Source: a virus
DNA: 27,591 bases
Reading direction: 5' to 3' (one strand)
Virus record (IMG/VR): IMGVR_UViG_3300014962_000017
Location: 1-27,591 of that record
The notes beneath the pieces are model-generated. The model had not been told where the DNA came from. It did not search any database and worked only from the letters and a program-made list of their open reading frames with translations. Below are positions 16,698 through 23,106 of this stretch, piece by piece. Each line of letters opens with the position of its first letter. Within the stretch, counting starts at the first letter, position 1. The position numbers were made by a program, and so were the translations under genes.

Positions 16698-17348
16698 ATG
16701 CCGCTCACCCTTGGAATTCTCGCTGCGTCTGGTGCCAAAACGAGCTATGCGTTTCAGACCTCAACAGTGGATAACACGGCGCAGTCTACTTATACGTTTT
16801 CAAGCGTTTCTTTCGGCAGCGCGGAGACTGGCCGTCTTGTTGTCGTCCAGGTGACAACTACCAGCGGATATGTCACCGGCATGACCATAGGCGGCGTGAC
16901 TGCGACACAGGTGTATTACATTGGCGGGCCTGGTGGCTCTGCTGGGTCAGGCTCAACTAACGCGTTGTACTGTGCAACGGTGTCAAGTGGTACATCAGGT
17001 AATGTCGTTGTCAGCACAGCAAACGGTCCTAACGGGCTCGGCATCATCGTATGGTCGCTTTACGGTGTAAATGCCACAGCTAAGTCATCCGGCACCAAGT
17101 CCAGTTCGACCAGCTTCCCGGCCCTGACACTTGCCAAGGGCGATATTGTTATTTGTGGAGATTGGGATGGCGTGAGCGGCGGCACAATATACACTAACGC
17201 AACACGTGACGCGAGTTATGTAATTGCATCTGTAAGCGGTTATGATGTCAGTGGCGCTTCGTATCGTGCGCAATCTGCTGAAACTCGCACAATTTCTAAC
17301 AACGCCATAGATACGTTTTATTCGCTCTATGCCGTATGGGGCATTTGA
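16698..17348 (+). CDS. Beta-rich tail or surface protein of unknown family
   Basis: The protein has 216 residues, is rich in Ser, Thr, Gly and Val, and has very few charged residues. It has alternating strand patterns throughout (RLVVVQVTTTSGYVTGMTIG, GNVVVSTANGPNGLGIIVWS). It begins one base after the fibre-like gene's stop. Its low charge and all-beta character suggest a fibre tip, a chaperone-like partner, or another virion surface protein. Codon and base usage look slightly more AT-rich than its neighbours, as often seen in recently exchanged tail genes. The family is not recognised. Confidence 0.7.
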   Translation: MPLTLGILAASGAKTSYAFQTSTVDNTAQSTYTFSSVSFGSAETGRLVVVQVTTTSGYVTGMTIGGVTATQVYYIGGPGGSAGSGSTNALYCATVSSGTSGNVVVSTANGPNGLGIIVWSLYGVNATAKSSGTKSSSTSFPALTLAKGDIVICGDWDGVSGGTIYTNATRDASYVIASVSGYDVSGASYRAQSAETRTISNNAIDTFYSLYAVWGI

Positions 17349-17390
17349 ACCGCTTTCCTTCTCCTCCGTATTCGACATGAGTGTCATGCC

Positions 17391-17603
17391 ATGCCGCAAC
17401 GCTTCCTGAAGCTTTTTCCACCGGGTTCAATCATGGAAAGACTGACCGATGGCATTGCCATTCTCGCCGTTATCACAGGTGTCAATCCCGCCATCTATCA
17501 GTGGCTTTCAGAAATATCTGCCTTGGCTGCGCTCATGATGCCGATCCTTGGCTGCATGTGGCTTGGCGTCCAAATCTGGTCACGGGTGGCAAAAGACAAA
17601 TGA
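17391..17603 (+). CDS. Putative holin (small two-segment membrane protein)
   Basis: The protein has 70 residues from ATG 17391, or 56 from ATG 17433; neither has a strong ribosome-binding site. Two hydrophobic segments are visible (GIAILAVITGVNPAIY and SALAALMMPILGCMWLGV), followed by a charged tail ending AKDK. Size, topology and position in front of the endolysin fit a holin, which forms lesions in the inner membrane and releases the endolysin. It overlaps the next gene by 4 bases. Another small membrane gene downstream of the endolysin could share or oppose this job. Confidence 0.6.
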   Translation: MPQRFLKLFPPGSIMERLTDGIAILAVITGVNPAIYQWLSEISALAALMMPILGCMWLGVQIWSRVAKDK

Positions 17604-17893
17604 GCATCATCAGGGAACGTGCCAAGACGCATGGCGAATACAACAGGACGGCACGACTTGCCCAGGACTTGAAGACCCGGATACGGGCCGAAGACCACCG
17701 CCTTTCCCATGCCCAACTTGAGGCATTGGAGATGATCTGCGTGAAGATGGCGCGGATCGTCTGCGGCAACCCCGATGAGCCGGATCACTGGATTGATGTG
17801 TGCGGCTACGCCAAGCTTGGCATGGGCCACAGTTCACCAGCAATTGAAGAACCTGACGATCTGTTCGTCAGCGAACCCGAGACCCGATACTAG
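17600..17893 (+). CDS. Small phage protein (DUF6378-like)
   Basis: The protein has 97 residues. The pattern RAKTHGEYNRTARLAQDLK followed by LEALEMICVKMARIVCGNP and DHWIDVCGYAKL matches, from memory, a phage family annotated DUF6378, whose function is unknown. It is helical and slightly acidic. The ATG overlaps the holin stop. Such genes occur widely in phages of Gram-negative hosts and are not obviously lytic, so its presence between holin and endolysin is positional only. Confidence 0.75.
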   Translation: MSIIRERAKTHGEYNRTARLAQDLKTRIRAEDHRLSHAQLEALEMICVKMARIVCGNPDEPDHWIDVCGYAKLGMGHSSPAIEEPDDLFVSEPETRY

Positions 17894-17902
17894 GGCTTTT
17901 CC

Positions 17903-18376
17903 ATGCAAATCACTGCGACTTCCGAAAAGCGCCTCAAGGGCGTTCACCCTGACCTTGTGCGTGTGGTCCGCCGCTTGGCGAAGGATTGGAAAGACCCGGA
18001 AACGGGCTGGATCATCACCTGTGGTGTACGCACACCCGAAGAGCAGAAGGTTCTCATTGCCAAGGGTGCCAGCAAGACCATGCGCTCCCGGCATATCCCG
18101 GCTGCAAATGGCTATGCCCATGCTGTGGACTTCGCCTGCACCATCAAGGGTGTGCCGCGCTGGGACTGGCCGCTCTACCTCAAACTGGCAAATGCCGTGA
18201 AGGCTGCTGCCATTGCCGAGAAGGTGCCTGTTGAGTGGGGCGGCACATGGGCGCTTCTGAACACCGTCAAGGGCAACCTCAAGGCTGACATGCTGCACAA
18301 GAGGTTCCCCGATGGCCCGCATTTTCAACTGCCATGGGCGCAGTACCCAGGCACAATCAAAGGAGCGACAAAATGA
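17903..18376 (+). CDS. M15-family peptidase endolysin
   Basis: The protein has 157 residues, a usual length for a single-domain phage M15 peptidase of the T5 type. Zinc ligands are H64 and D76 in SRHIPAANGYAHAVDF and H140 in DGPHFQL. E111 in VEWGGTW is the expected catalytic glutamate. Known members cut the L-Ala-D-Glu peptide bond of peptidoglycan. There is no signal peptide, so export would depend on a holin. It lies within the lysis cassette, overlapping the next small membrane gene by 4 bases. Confidence 0.92.
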   Translation: MQITATSEKRLKGVHPDLVRVVRRLAKDWKDPETGWIITCGVRTPEEQKVLIAKGASKTMRSRHIPAANGYAHAVDFACTIKGVPRWDWPLYLKLANAVKAAAIAEKVPVEWGGTWALLNTVKGNLKADMLHKRFPDGPHFQLPWAQYPGTIKGATK

Positions 18377-18546
18377 ATTGGGACACCGTACAGCAGTTTA
18401 TCCGCATCATCATGCAAGTCCTAGCCGGTATGCTTGTCAGCCGGGGATACATCACTGCCGAGATGGGCGTGACCCTCTCTGGTGCGGTTCTAAGCCTTGC
18501 GGGCATCGCATGGTGGGTGTTTTGGGACAAGAAGCGTCTGGTCTAA
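18373..18546 (+). CDS. Small membrane protein of the lysis cassette (holin-like)
   Basis: The protein has 57 residues. The hydrophobic stretches IIMQVLAGMLVSRGYITAEM and GVTLSGAVLSLAGIAWWVFW, with a charged end KKRLV, suggest two membrane passes. It resembles, from memory, the small Pam3 gp28-type proteins seen beside endolysins. AGGAG precedes the start. It could be a holin, an antiholin, or a baseplate-independent membrane factor. It is directly followed by the next gene without a gap. Confidence 0.65.
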   Translation: MNWDTVQQFIRIIMQVLAGMLVSRGYITAEMGVTLSGAVLSLAGIAWWVFWDKKRLV

Positions 18547-18810
18547 ATGTCAGACGGCTTGATTGTTGCCTTGCTTGTGGCGGCTGTCCTGATCGGGGTG
18601 GCCGCCGCTGCGTTTCTGGTGATGCGTTCCCCGGCATTTTGGGCAGATGCCGGGAAGCAGTTATTCAATGCGTTGCTGCCACAGATCATCCGGGTTGTGA
18701 CCAAGCGGATGACGCCGGAAGAGGAATATGAGTGGCGCAAGGCTGAACGGCAGGGCAGGGGCGATGAATGGCTCAGGAACCGAAACCGGAAGCGGGGCCG
18801 GGATCGGTAG
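18547..18810 (+). CDS. Single-pass membrane protein at the end of the late operon (possible spanin-like)
   Basis: The protein has 87 residues. One strong N-terminal membrane segment (LIVALLVAAVLIGVAAAAFL) is followed by an amphipathic region and a very basic, hydrophilic C-terminal tail (KAERQGRGDEWL... RKRGRDR). The topology resembles an i-spanin, but the periplasmic part is short and no partner lipoprotein gene is seen. Its 3' end overlaps the convergent minus-strand gene by 38 bases. Confidence 0.62.
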   Translation: MSDGLIVALLVAAVLIGVAAAAFLVMRSPAFWADAGKQLFNALLPQIIRVVTKRMTPEEEYEWRKAERQGRGDEWLRNRNRKRGRDR

Positions 18811-19051
18811 GCTCCTTCACCAGCGCGCGTATGGCGGCGGCGATGCGTGCGCCTTGGTTAAAACGTGACCGATAGCCATCACCTTCTATCAGCGTATTTG
18901 GGCCAGCAGCCACCCGTGCCGCCTCTTTCAGCACCACGGCGACAACTAGTCTCGCACGATGTAAACACAGGCCGCACACAACTTCACACGGGTCTGTGCC
19001 ATCAACGACACAGAACTCCCGCGCCACGCGCTCCACCAGATCGTCACTCAT
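18773..19051 (-). CDS. Last gene of the leftward early operon, unknown function
   Basis: The protein has 92 residues. It opens MSDDLVERVAREFC, a phrase shared by many small phage accessory proteins, and has a possible metal-binding cluster CEVVCGLCLHRAR. A perfect ribosome-binding site (GGAGGTG) sits just before the ATG, and it overlaps the upstream gene by 8 bases. Its 3' end runs into the convergent late operon. The function is not recognised. Confidence 0.72.
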   Translation of the reverse strand: MSDDLVERVAREFCVVDGTDPCEVVCGLCLHRARLVVAVVLKEAARVAAGPNTLIEGDGYRSRFNQGARIAAAIRALVKEPTDPGPASGFGS

Positions 19052-19514
19052 CGCTCACCTCCTGCGGCAGGGGGAGGATGATGTGGTTTGGAAGAAACGG
19101 CGGGCGGATCACAGACCCCTGCCATGCCTCAAGGCAGGCGGTGATAGCCGCCTTCATTGCGTCTTTTCTCCCAGCCATGAAGGCCCGCTTGAAAGCTGTT
19201 ACACCCGCCTCCACCGCCTCGTCAGGTATCTGGCAGGACGGATCATGTGCCACCTCATATGTCGCGGCGAAGATGTCAGGCTTGCAGGGGTAGAACTCCC
19301 CCGCCACGCCACAGATCAGCATGTCGTTGGCGTTCGCGTGCATCCTGCCTTCTTTAGTCAGGACAGAAGCGCCGTTGACCTCAAGCTTTATGACGCCAAT
19401 GGCGACCATTTCCGCGACAGGCGCAGGAAGGGGCCTGTTGAATGTTGATGCCGTAATCAGGTCATTGACGCACCACGCCTCTATGACAACGGGCTTCTTC
19501 CGATACTTCGCCAT
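19044..19514 (-). CDS. Conserved small phage protein starting MAKYRKKPVVIEA
   Basis: The protein has 156 residues. The N-terminus AKYRKKPVVIEAW and the later ICGVAGEFYPCKPDIFAATY are familiar from many phage and prophage proteins of unknown role that carry a small beta-rich domain. The second half is helical (FKRAFMAGRKDAMKAAITAC). I start at ATG 19514, which overlaps the previous stop as TGATG and follows GGGAGGG; a GTG one codon upstream also exists. An accessory function is likely. Confidence 0.75.
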   Translation of the reverse strand: MAKYRKKPVVIEAWCVNDLITASTFNRPLPAPVAEMVAIGVIKLEVNGASVLTKEGRMHANANDMLICGVAGEFYPCKPDIFAATYEVAHDPSCQIPDEAVEAGVTAFKRAFMAGRKDAMKAAITACLEAWQGSVIRPPFLPNHIILPLPQEVSDE

Positions 19515-19867
19515 CACAGGCCCTCCCCTTCCTCGCAGTCAATCGTGAGCTTCACACAGGCGATGCGTTTATGCACCGCCCCACGGTCAGCCGCTTCTTT
19601 TGTCCTGTAGAACAGTGTTTGAATATCTTCCGGATACACATTCACCCACACTTCGCGCTTGATGCGGGGCTTCACTTCGATGAGGTCACTATTTAGCGGA
19701 ACATTGTCTGTGCGATCCCATTTTCCATTGCTTAACCAACCCTCCGCAGTCCAGCCATCCTCATTGAGAACAGCGCCATGAATGCAATACGGCGCATTAC
19801 CATCCGTCGCATAGATGCGGACCTCACGGCCATCGCGGGTGCGGTAGGTCTTGGACTTGTCGATCAT
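19514..19867 (-). CDS. Hypothetical early protein
   Basis: The protein has 117 residues and a mixed alpha/beta pattern. It begins KTYRTRDGREVRIYATDG and contains GWTAEGWLSNGKWDR, which resembles a small beta-barrel-like accessory protein found in phage early regions. The C-terminal part includes VWVNVYPEDIQTLFYRTKEAAD. It overlaps its upstream neighbour by ATGA and its downstream neighbour by one base. No function is assigned. Confidence 0.68.
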   Translation of the reverse strand: MIDKSKTYRTRDGREVRIYATDGNAPYCIHGAVLNEDGWTAEGWLSNGKWDRTDNVPLNSDLIEVKPRIKREVWVNVYPEDIQTLFYRTKEAADRGAVHKRIACVKLTIDCEEGEGL

Positions 19868-20070
19868 GTGCGGCCCTCCTCCAGCGCGGATAACTTTAAC
19901 TTCAGCTTCTTCAGTTGCTTGTTCCGCGTCTCCAGAAGCCTCCGCGTTTTGAACAAGTCATTGGCAAACTCAAAGTTTCTGTTCTCCAACTCCTGCACGT
20001 AGTCCAATATGGCGCTTACTTCTTCCAAATCATCATGGTGATGAAGCCATTTCTCTAAGCGGTATTCCAT
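19864..20070 (-). CDS. Small coiled-coil early protein
   Basis: The protein has 68 residues from ATG 20070, which overlaps the upstream stop by one base and follows GAGGGGAAG. The upstream extension of the frame is rejected because it lies inside the next gene. The sequence is strongly helical with heptads (ILDYVQELENRNFEFANDL, LETRNKQLKKLKLKLSALE). It is likely a small dimerising protein. The function is unknown. Confidence 0.68.
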   Translation of the reverse strand: MEYRLEKWLHHHDDLEEVSAILDYVQELENRNFEFANDLFKTRRLLETRNKQLKKLKLKLSALEEGRT

Positions 20071-20459
20071 CACTTCCCCTCCAGCGCGGCGCGGGCGCGG
20101 CGACACGCTCCCACAGTGATCTTGCCGTCATACTCTGGGAAGCTTTCAACAAGCGGCTCGTCGTCGTGATGGTCAGGCCAGCAGTCAGCCTCCGCAGCAA
20201 ATGGCTCCAGTGCCGCCCGCAGGCGCTTATGCTTGTCAAGCAAGGCGTTGTATTTTTGCCCCCATCTGTTGCGCGACTTCACCAGCCGCTCAACTTCCTG
20301 AGACAAGGCTTTGCATTCGTGGCTGTCGGACATAACCGCAAGCCGTAAGTCCGCCCGCAGCCTCTCGATCTCATCGGCGGCTTCCTTCATTGTCGCTGAT
20401 GCCTCGACGCCGTAGCCAAATTCTGACCACTGACGCAGCCTCTCCACGATGTCAGTCAT
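20070..20459 (-). CDS. Ea22-like accessory protein, copy A
   Basis: The protein has 129 residues. The phrases MTDIVERLRQW, ADEIERLRADL and LRAALEPFA are hallmarks of the patchy, helical Ead/Ea22-type accessory proteins in lambdoid and many other temperate phages, whose role is unknown. A C-terminal GACRRARAALEGK closes the protein. It overlaps the next gene upstream by ATGA. It shares its N-terminal, central and LRAALE motifs with the gene at 20456-20860, suggesting duplication or shared modules. Confidence 0.72.
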   Translation of the reverse strand: MTDIVERLRQWSEFGYGVEASATMKEAADEIERLRADLRLAVMSDSHECKALSQEVERLVKSRNRWGQKYNALLDKHKRLRAALEPFAAEADCWPDHHDDEPLVESFPEYDGKITVGACRRARAALEGK

Positions 20460-20860
20460 TTGTATTCCCCTCCTCCCCCCGGCGCGGGATGGGCGAGGGC
20501 GGCGCTACCCTCGTACTGTACGGCGGTCAGGCCGCATGCACATCTATGCCCGCCTTCACAGCTACCTACATGGACGGCCCAGCGCTCCAGCCATGCTTCA
20601 GTGCTTTCCAGTGCCGCGCGCAGACGCATGTTCTCTGTGCGCGCGTCGGCCAGCGTGTTCAGCAGGCTGGCAATCTCGGCATCCTTCTGCGCCGCCTCCG
20701 CGCAATACTGCGTTGTGCCCTGATCCCTCGCGCAGCCGCCAGCCCGAAGGCGTTCAATCTCATCCGCACCGGCACGCACGTGCAGCACAAGGTGGCGCGG
20801 GGCATCGGCTGCTTCAAACAGGTCTGCAAGGCTGCGCAGGCGTTCCATTACATCGCTCAT
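20456..20860 (-). CDS. Ea22-like accessory protein, copy B
   Basis: The protein has 134 residues. It shares with its neighbour the opening MSDVMERLRSL, the phrase ADEIERLRAGG and the core NMRLRAALESTE. The C-terminal part has a Cys/His cluster (CEGGHRCACGL) that could bind metal. It overlaps both neighbours by 4 bases. This looks like a modular accessory protein of the early operon. The function is unknown. Confidence 0.72.
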   Translation of the reverse strand: MSDVMERLRSLADLFEAADAPRHLVLHVRAGADEIERLRAGGCARDQGTTQYCAEAAQKDAEIASLLNTLADARTENMRLRAALESTEAWLERWAVHVGSCEGGHRCACGLTAVQYEGSAALAHPAPGGGGEYK

Positions 20861-21162
20861 TGGCCCGCCTCATGCTTCGCCTTGTATTCGGCTTCCCGCT
20901 CTTCGTAGAGCCGTTCAGCAACATCCGCCCAGCCAAGAAGCCCGTGCGCCAACTGGCGAGCTACATGGAAGTCTTCCAAGTCAAAATAATATTCGCCCCG
21001 CATTTCGTCTTGGAGCCGAAGCACCAACTGCCCCGACCCGAATCCCGCGTGTTGCTCAAGGCTTAAGTGATTGCTCCCACCAATCGGGCCGATGTCGATT
21101 CCAACCCATTCATCCTTGGCCTCAAAGAGGCGCTTTACAATGTCGTACATGGCTGCGCTCAT
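20857..21162 (-). CDS. Hypothetical early protein
   Basis: The protein has 101 residues from ATG 21162, chosen because it overlaps the upstream stop as ATGA; the frame stays open far upstream but through other genes. It contains FEAKDEWVGIDIGPIGGSNH and the C-terminal segment FHVARQLAHGLLGWADVAER, and it ends in a charged helix. No family is recognised. Confidence 0.65.
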   Translation of the reverse strand: MSAAMYDIVKRLFEAKDEWVGIDIGPIGGSNHLSLEQHAGFGSGQLVLRLQDEMRGEYYFDLEDFHVARQLAHGLLGWADVAERLYEEREAEYKAKHEAGQ

Positions 21163-21428
21163 CTGCACCGATACCTTTTCTTCCCATTTTTGACGTACCA
21201 CACCGCCCGCTTTGTCCCGCACAAACGGGACGCCTTCTTGACCCTTGTAGGTTGCTGCGGTGCAACAGTGATGGCGTTTTGTTCCTGAGCCACTTTGTAG
21301 GGATTGGCGGTTGGCAGATAGACCACCTCCGCGCAGGGCACTTTTCCCACCACCGTACCACCGTCCACAGGGGTGATTGGCGAGATGCAGTAAGCCCCGA
21401 AGAAGAATATGACCTCCACCGGCTTCAT
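21159..21428 (-). CDS. Hypothetical protein with possible N-terminal export signal
   Basis: The protein has 89 residues. The first 16 residues (MKPVEVIFFFGAYCIS) are hydrophobic, and the C-terminus is very basic (YVKNGKKRYRCR). It overlaps the signal-peptide gene upstream by ATGA, so the pair may be translated together. The mid-region TVVGKVPCAEVVYLPTANPY is unremarkable. The function is unknown. Confidence 0.58.
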   Translation of the reverse strand: MKPVEVIFFFGAYCISPITPVDGGTVVGKVPCAEVVYLPTANPYKVAQEQNAITVAPQQPTRVKKASRLCGTKRAVWYVKNGKKRYRCR

Positions 21429-21781
21429 TGCTTTGGCACCGTCTGGTCAGGCGTCTCAGCCGGGTTAACGTCTGACACATCGGACGGGGCCGAGAGCTTG
21501 ACTGCTCGCATGGATGGTTTGGGCTTCGGCTTCGGGATGAAGTCCGGCAAAGCGTCCACGGGCGACAGGTCTACCTTCTCGGAAGCCTTCCCTGGCTGTT
21601 CGATGATCCAGACGTTTTGACCGGCGAGGGCAGGGATGGACAGGGTGAAAAAGGCCAGCGCCAACACCGCTGTTCTGCGCCCGGTTTTCGCCCAAGATTG
21701 CCCGCTTTTCACAGGGGCAAAACGGGAACAAAGCGCGAAGTTTGACGCGGTTAGTTTCATATTTATCAATAGGTTAGACAT
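21425..21781 (-). CDS. Predicted exported protein beside the attachment site
   Basis: The protein has 118 residues if it starts at ATG 21781, or 111 from ATG 21760; a GTG at 21712 is also possible, and none has a clear ribosome-binding site. A classical signal-peptide-like stretch (TGRRTAVLALAFFTLSIPALA) is followed by a small, Pro/Lys/Asp-rich mature part (PKPKPKPS). Farther upstream the frame crosses the tRNA-derived attachment core, giving the false VGGTGIEPVTPT peptide typical of att sites. It is the first gene of the block that would be separated from the early promoter on integration. One of two repeats interpreted as integrase arm sites lies inside it. Confidence 0.55.
   Translation of the reverse strand: MSNLLINMKLTASNFALCSRFAPVKSGQSWAKTGRRTAVLALAFFTLSIPALAGQNVWIIEQPGKASEKVDLSPVDALPDFIPKPKPKPSMRAVKLSAPSDVSDVNPAETPDQTVPKQ
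21690..21703. repeat. Left candidate integrase arm-binding site
   Basis: The 14-bp sequence GCCCAAGATTGCCC occurs here and again, perfectly, at 21873-21886. The two copies flank the attachment core and have the same orientation. Perfect repeats on both sides of a core are the pattern expected for arm-type sites bound by the integrase N-terminal domain. The assignment is inferred from geometry. Confidence 0.6.
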
Positions 21782-21790
21782 TGCTGCGAA

Positions 21791-21837
21791 CCTTGACATG
21801 GTAGGGGTCACAGGTTCGATCCCTGTACCACCCACCA
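21791..21837 (+). other. attP core: 3' half of a tRNA-Val(GAC) gene
   Basis: Reading +, the 47 bases run from the anticodon loop TTGACAT through GGTAG, a T-arm (ACAGG-TTCGATC-CCTGT), the acceptor strand ACCACCC, discriminator A and CCA. The GAC in the loop fits tRNA-Val. No 5' half follows the pattern upstream: there is no GGGTGGT partner and no D-arm, and bases left of 21791 do not complete the anticodon stem. It is therefore the tRNA-derived core used by tyrosine integrases, which rebuild the host tRNA on insertion. The integrase gene lies 52 bases away. Confidence 0.85.
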
Positions 21838-21872
21838 TTTATCAACGACTTAGCCATCCGTTCTCATTTCCT

Positions 21873-21886
21873 GCCCAAGATTGCCC
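21873..21886. repeat. Right candidate integrase arm-binding site
   Basis: This is the second perfect copy of GCCCAAGATTGCCC, 3 bases past the integrase stop codon and 35 bases right of the tRNA-derived core. See the left copy at 21690. Confidence 0.6.
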
Positions 21887-21889
21887 AAA

Positions 21890-22936
21890 CTATGCACGCC
21901 GGAACGCCTTTGCGCTGGCCTTCTGATACTCGGGCGAATGGTGCCCATAGACCGTCTCCAAGGTCTTCGTGGATGTGCTGGTGAGGCCTGACACATCCCA
22001 CAGGTCAACGCCCGCCCGAAGCAGCCAAGTGGTTGCCGAATGCTTCAAGACATGTGGCGTCACGCCATCCACTTTCGCGGCCTTTAGGACCGCTTCCCAG
22101 CCCCTTTGCTGCCGGGTGATGGGTTTCCCCTTGTACCTTACAACCGCCGTCTGCGGCCCTTGGGATAGGTCCAGACGCGCCCAGCGCCTGACATGGGCCA
22201 AGAGCCGATCCGGCATCCTAGCGGCGTTCCGGCGCTTCCGTGTTTGCCTCTCGGCCTTGCCCGCCCGGTAGATGATCCCGGCCTCGGCATCCAGCCATCC
22301 GGCATCATCCGACTCGTACCAGCGCAACTTGAGGATCGTGGCGTGGCGAGTGCCAGTATAAAGCCCCAGCAGGATAAACCGGGCAACGTAGGGCAGACGA
22401 AGCTTGCGGGCCGCATTCAGCAGCCGCGCTACCTCGTCCCGGGTCAGTACCCGATCCCGCCCCGGCCCCTCTTCTGGCTTCCAGACCTTCGGCACGGCGT
22501 CCAATGGGCTTTCTACATGCCAATGGTTTATGGCCGCCTGTAGGGTGCCAAGTTCCCGGCGCACGGTGGACGGAGACACTTTTTTTCCCCGCTCTTGCGC
22601 GTAGTCCCGGCAGAGCCGCCCGTTTACATCCCGCAGAGTCTTGAGGCCGAAAAACTCCAGAAGTGGCCCGCCGTGGTAGCACATGGGCGGCATGGGATTG
22701 GTCTTGAGATACAACGCGATTACGTCTGCGACACTAATTTGAGCGGGATTGCGGGCGCTGGTGTCGATGGTCTTGTGTTCCGCGAGGTATTCCCCGAACC
22801 TTTTTTCAGCCCCCGCGTAATCGCCAGGGCCGCAGCCAGTGTCGATTTCCGTTCGGCCATCGATAATGACCCATCTGGGTTCACGGCCTTCCCGCTGTCT
22901 GAGATAAAGCCTTGCCGGGAGCCTCTTGCGCGGCAT
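21890..22936 (-). CDS. int: Tyrosine recombinase (integrase)
   Basis: The protein has 348 residues from ATG 22936, which follows GGAGG by 5 bases; a GTG 4 codons upstream would place the ribosome site inside the gene. Residues 1-60 form a small N-terminal domain, about 65-150 a SAM-like core-binding domain, and 160-348 the catalytic domain. Catalytic positions are R197 in TGTRHATI, H295 in PHVLKHS, H332 in YGHHSPEY and the likely nucleophile Y337. The Arg of the usual HxxR box is Lys298. It catalyses integration at the adjacent tRNA-derived core. Its 5' region overlaps the excisionase gene by 217 bases. Confidence 0.92.
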   Translation of the reverse strand: MPRKRLPARLYLRQREGREPRWVIIDGRTEIDTGCGPGDYAGAEKRFGEYLAEHKTIDTSARNPAQISVADVIALYLKTNPMPPMCYHGGPLLEFFGLKTLRDVNGRLCRDYAQERGKKVSPSTVRRELGTLQAAINHWHVESPLDAVPKVWKPEEGPGRDRVLTRDEVARLLNAARKLRLPYVARFILLGLYTGTRHATILKLRWYESDDAGWLDAEAGIIYRAGKAERQTRKRRNAARMPDRLLAHVRRWARLDLSQGPQTAVVRYKGKPITRQQRGWEAVLKAAKVDGVTPHVLKHSATTWLLRAGVDLWDVSGLTSTSTKTLETVYGHHSPEYQKASAKAFRRA

Positions 22937-23106
22937 TTTGACCTCCACTCCCTTATGTCGTTAGCCGTCACGAAATACGCTCTGCCGATCTTTTCGCATC
23001 CCAAGTCGCCTTTGTGAATCGCGCTCAGGAGGTGGGATTTCGTCACCCCGCCGTCAGGAAAGAACCGGGCGAGGGCAATATCCAGCGGCATGGGGTTGTC
23101 TGCCAT
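22720..23106 (-). CDS. Excisionase-like helix-turn-helix protein overlapping int
   Basis: The protein has 128 residues. Residues 1-60 form a winged/MerR-like fold of the excisionase type: MPLDIALARFFPDGGVTKSH, then GCEKIGRAYFVTANDIREWR. The C-terminal half is Ser/Ala/Lys-rich and probably disordered (LSMAERKSTLAAALAITRG). It runs in another frame through the first 217 bases of the integrase gene. Similar tails, from memory, occur in related alphaproteobacterial prophages, so the overlap seems conserved. It likely binds near the attachment site and directs excision. The ATG overlaps the preceding stop as TGATG. Confidence 0.78.
   Translation of the reverse strand: MADNPMPLDIALARFFPDGGVTKSHLLSAIHKGDLGCEKIGRAYFVTANDIREWRSKCRARGSRQGFISDSGKAVNPDGSLSMAERKSTLAAALAITRGLKKGSGNTSRNTRPSTPAPAIPLKLVSQT

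Noticed and set aside
21760-21837. A complete functional tRNA gene
   Set aside because: Only the 3' half is present; there is no matching acceptor 5' strand or D-arm upstream, so it is an attachment core.
21782-21838. N-terminal extension VGGTGIEPVTPT of the exported protein
   Set aside because: This is the usual false translation of a tRNA 3' end and not real coding sequence.
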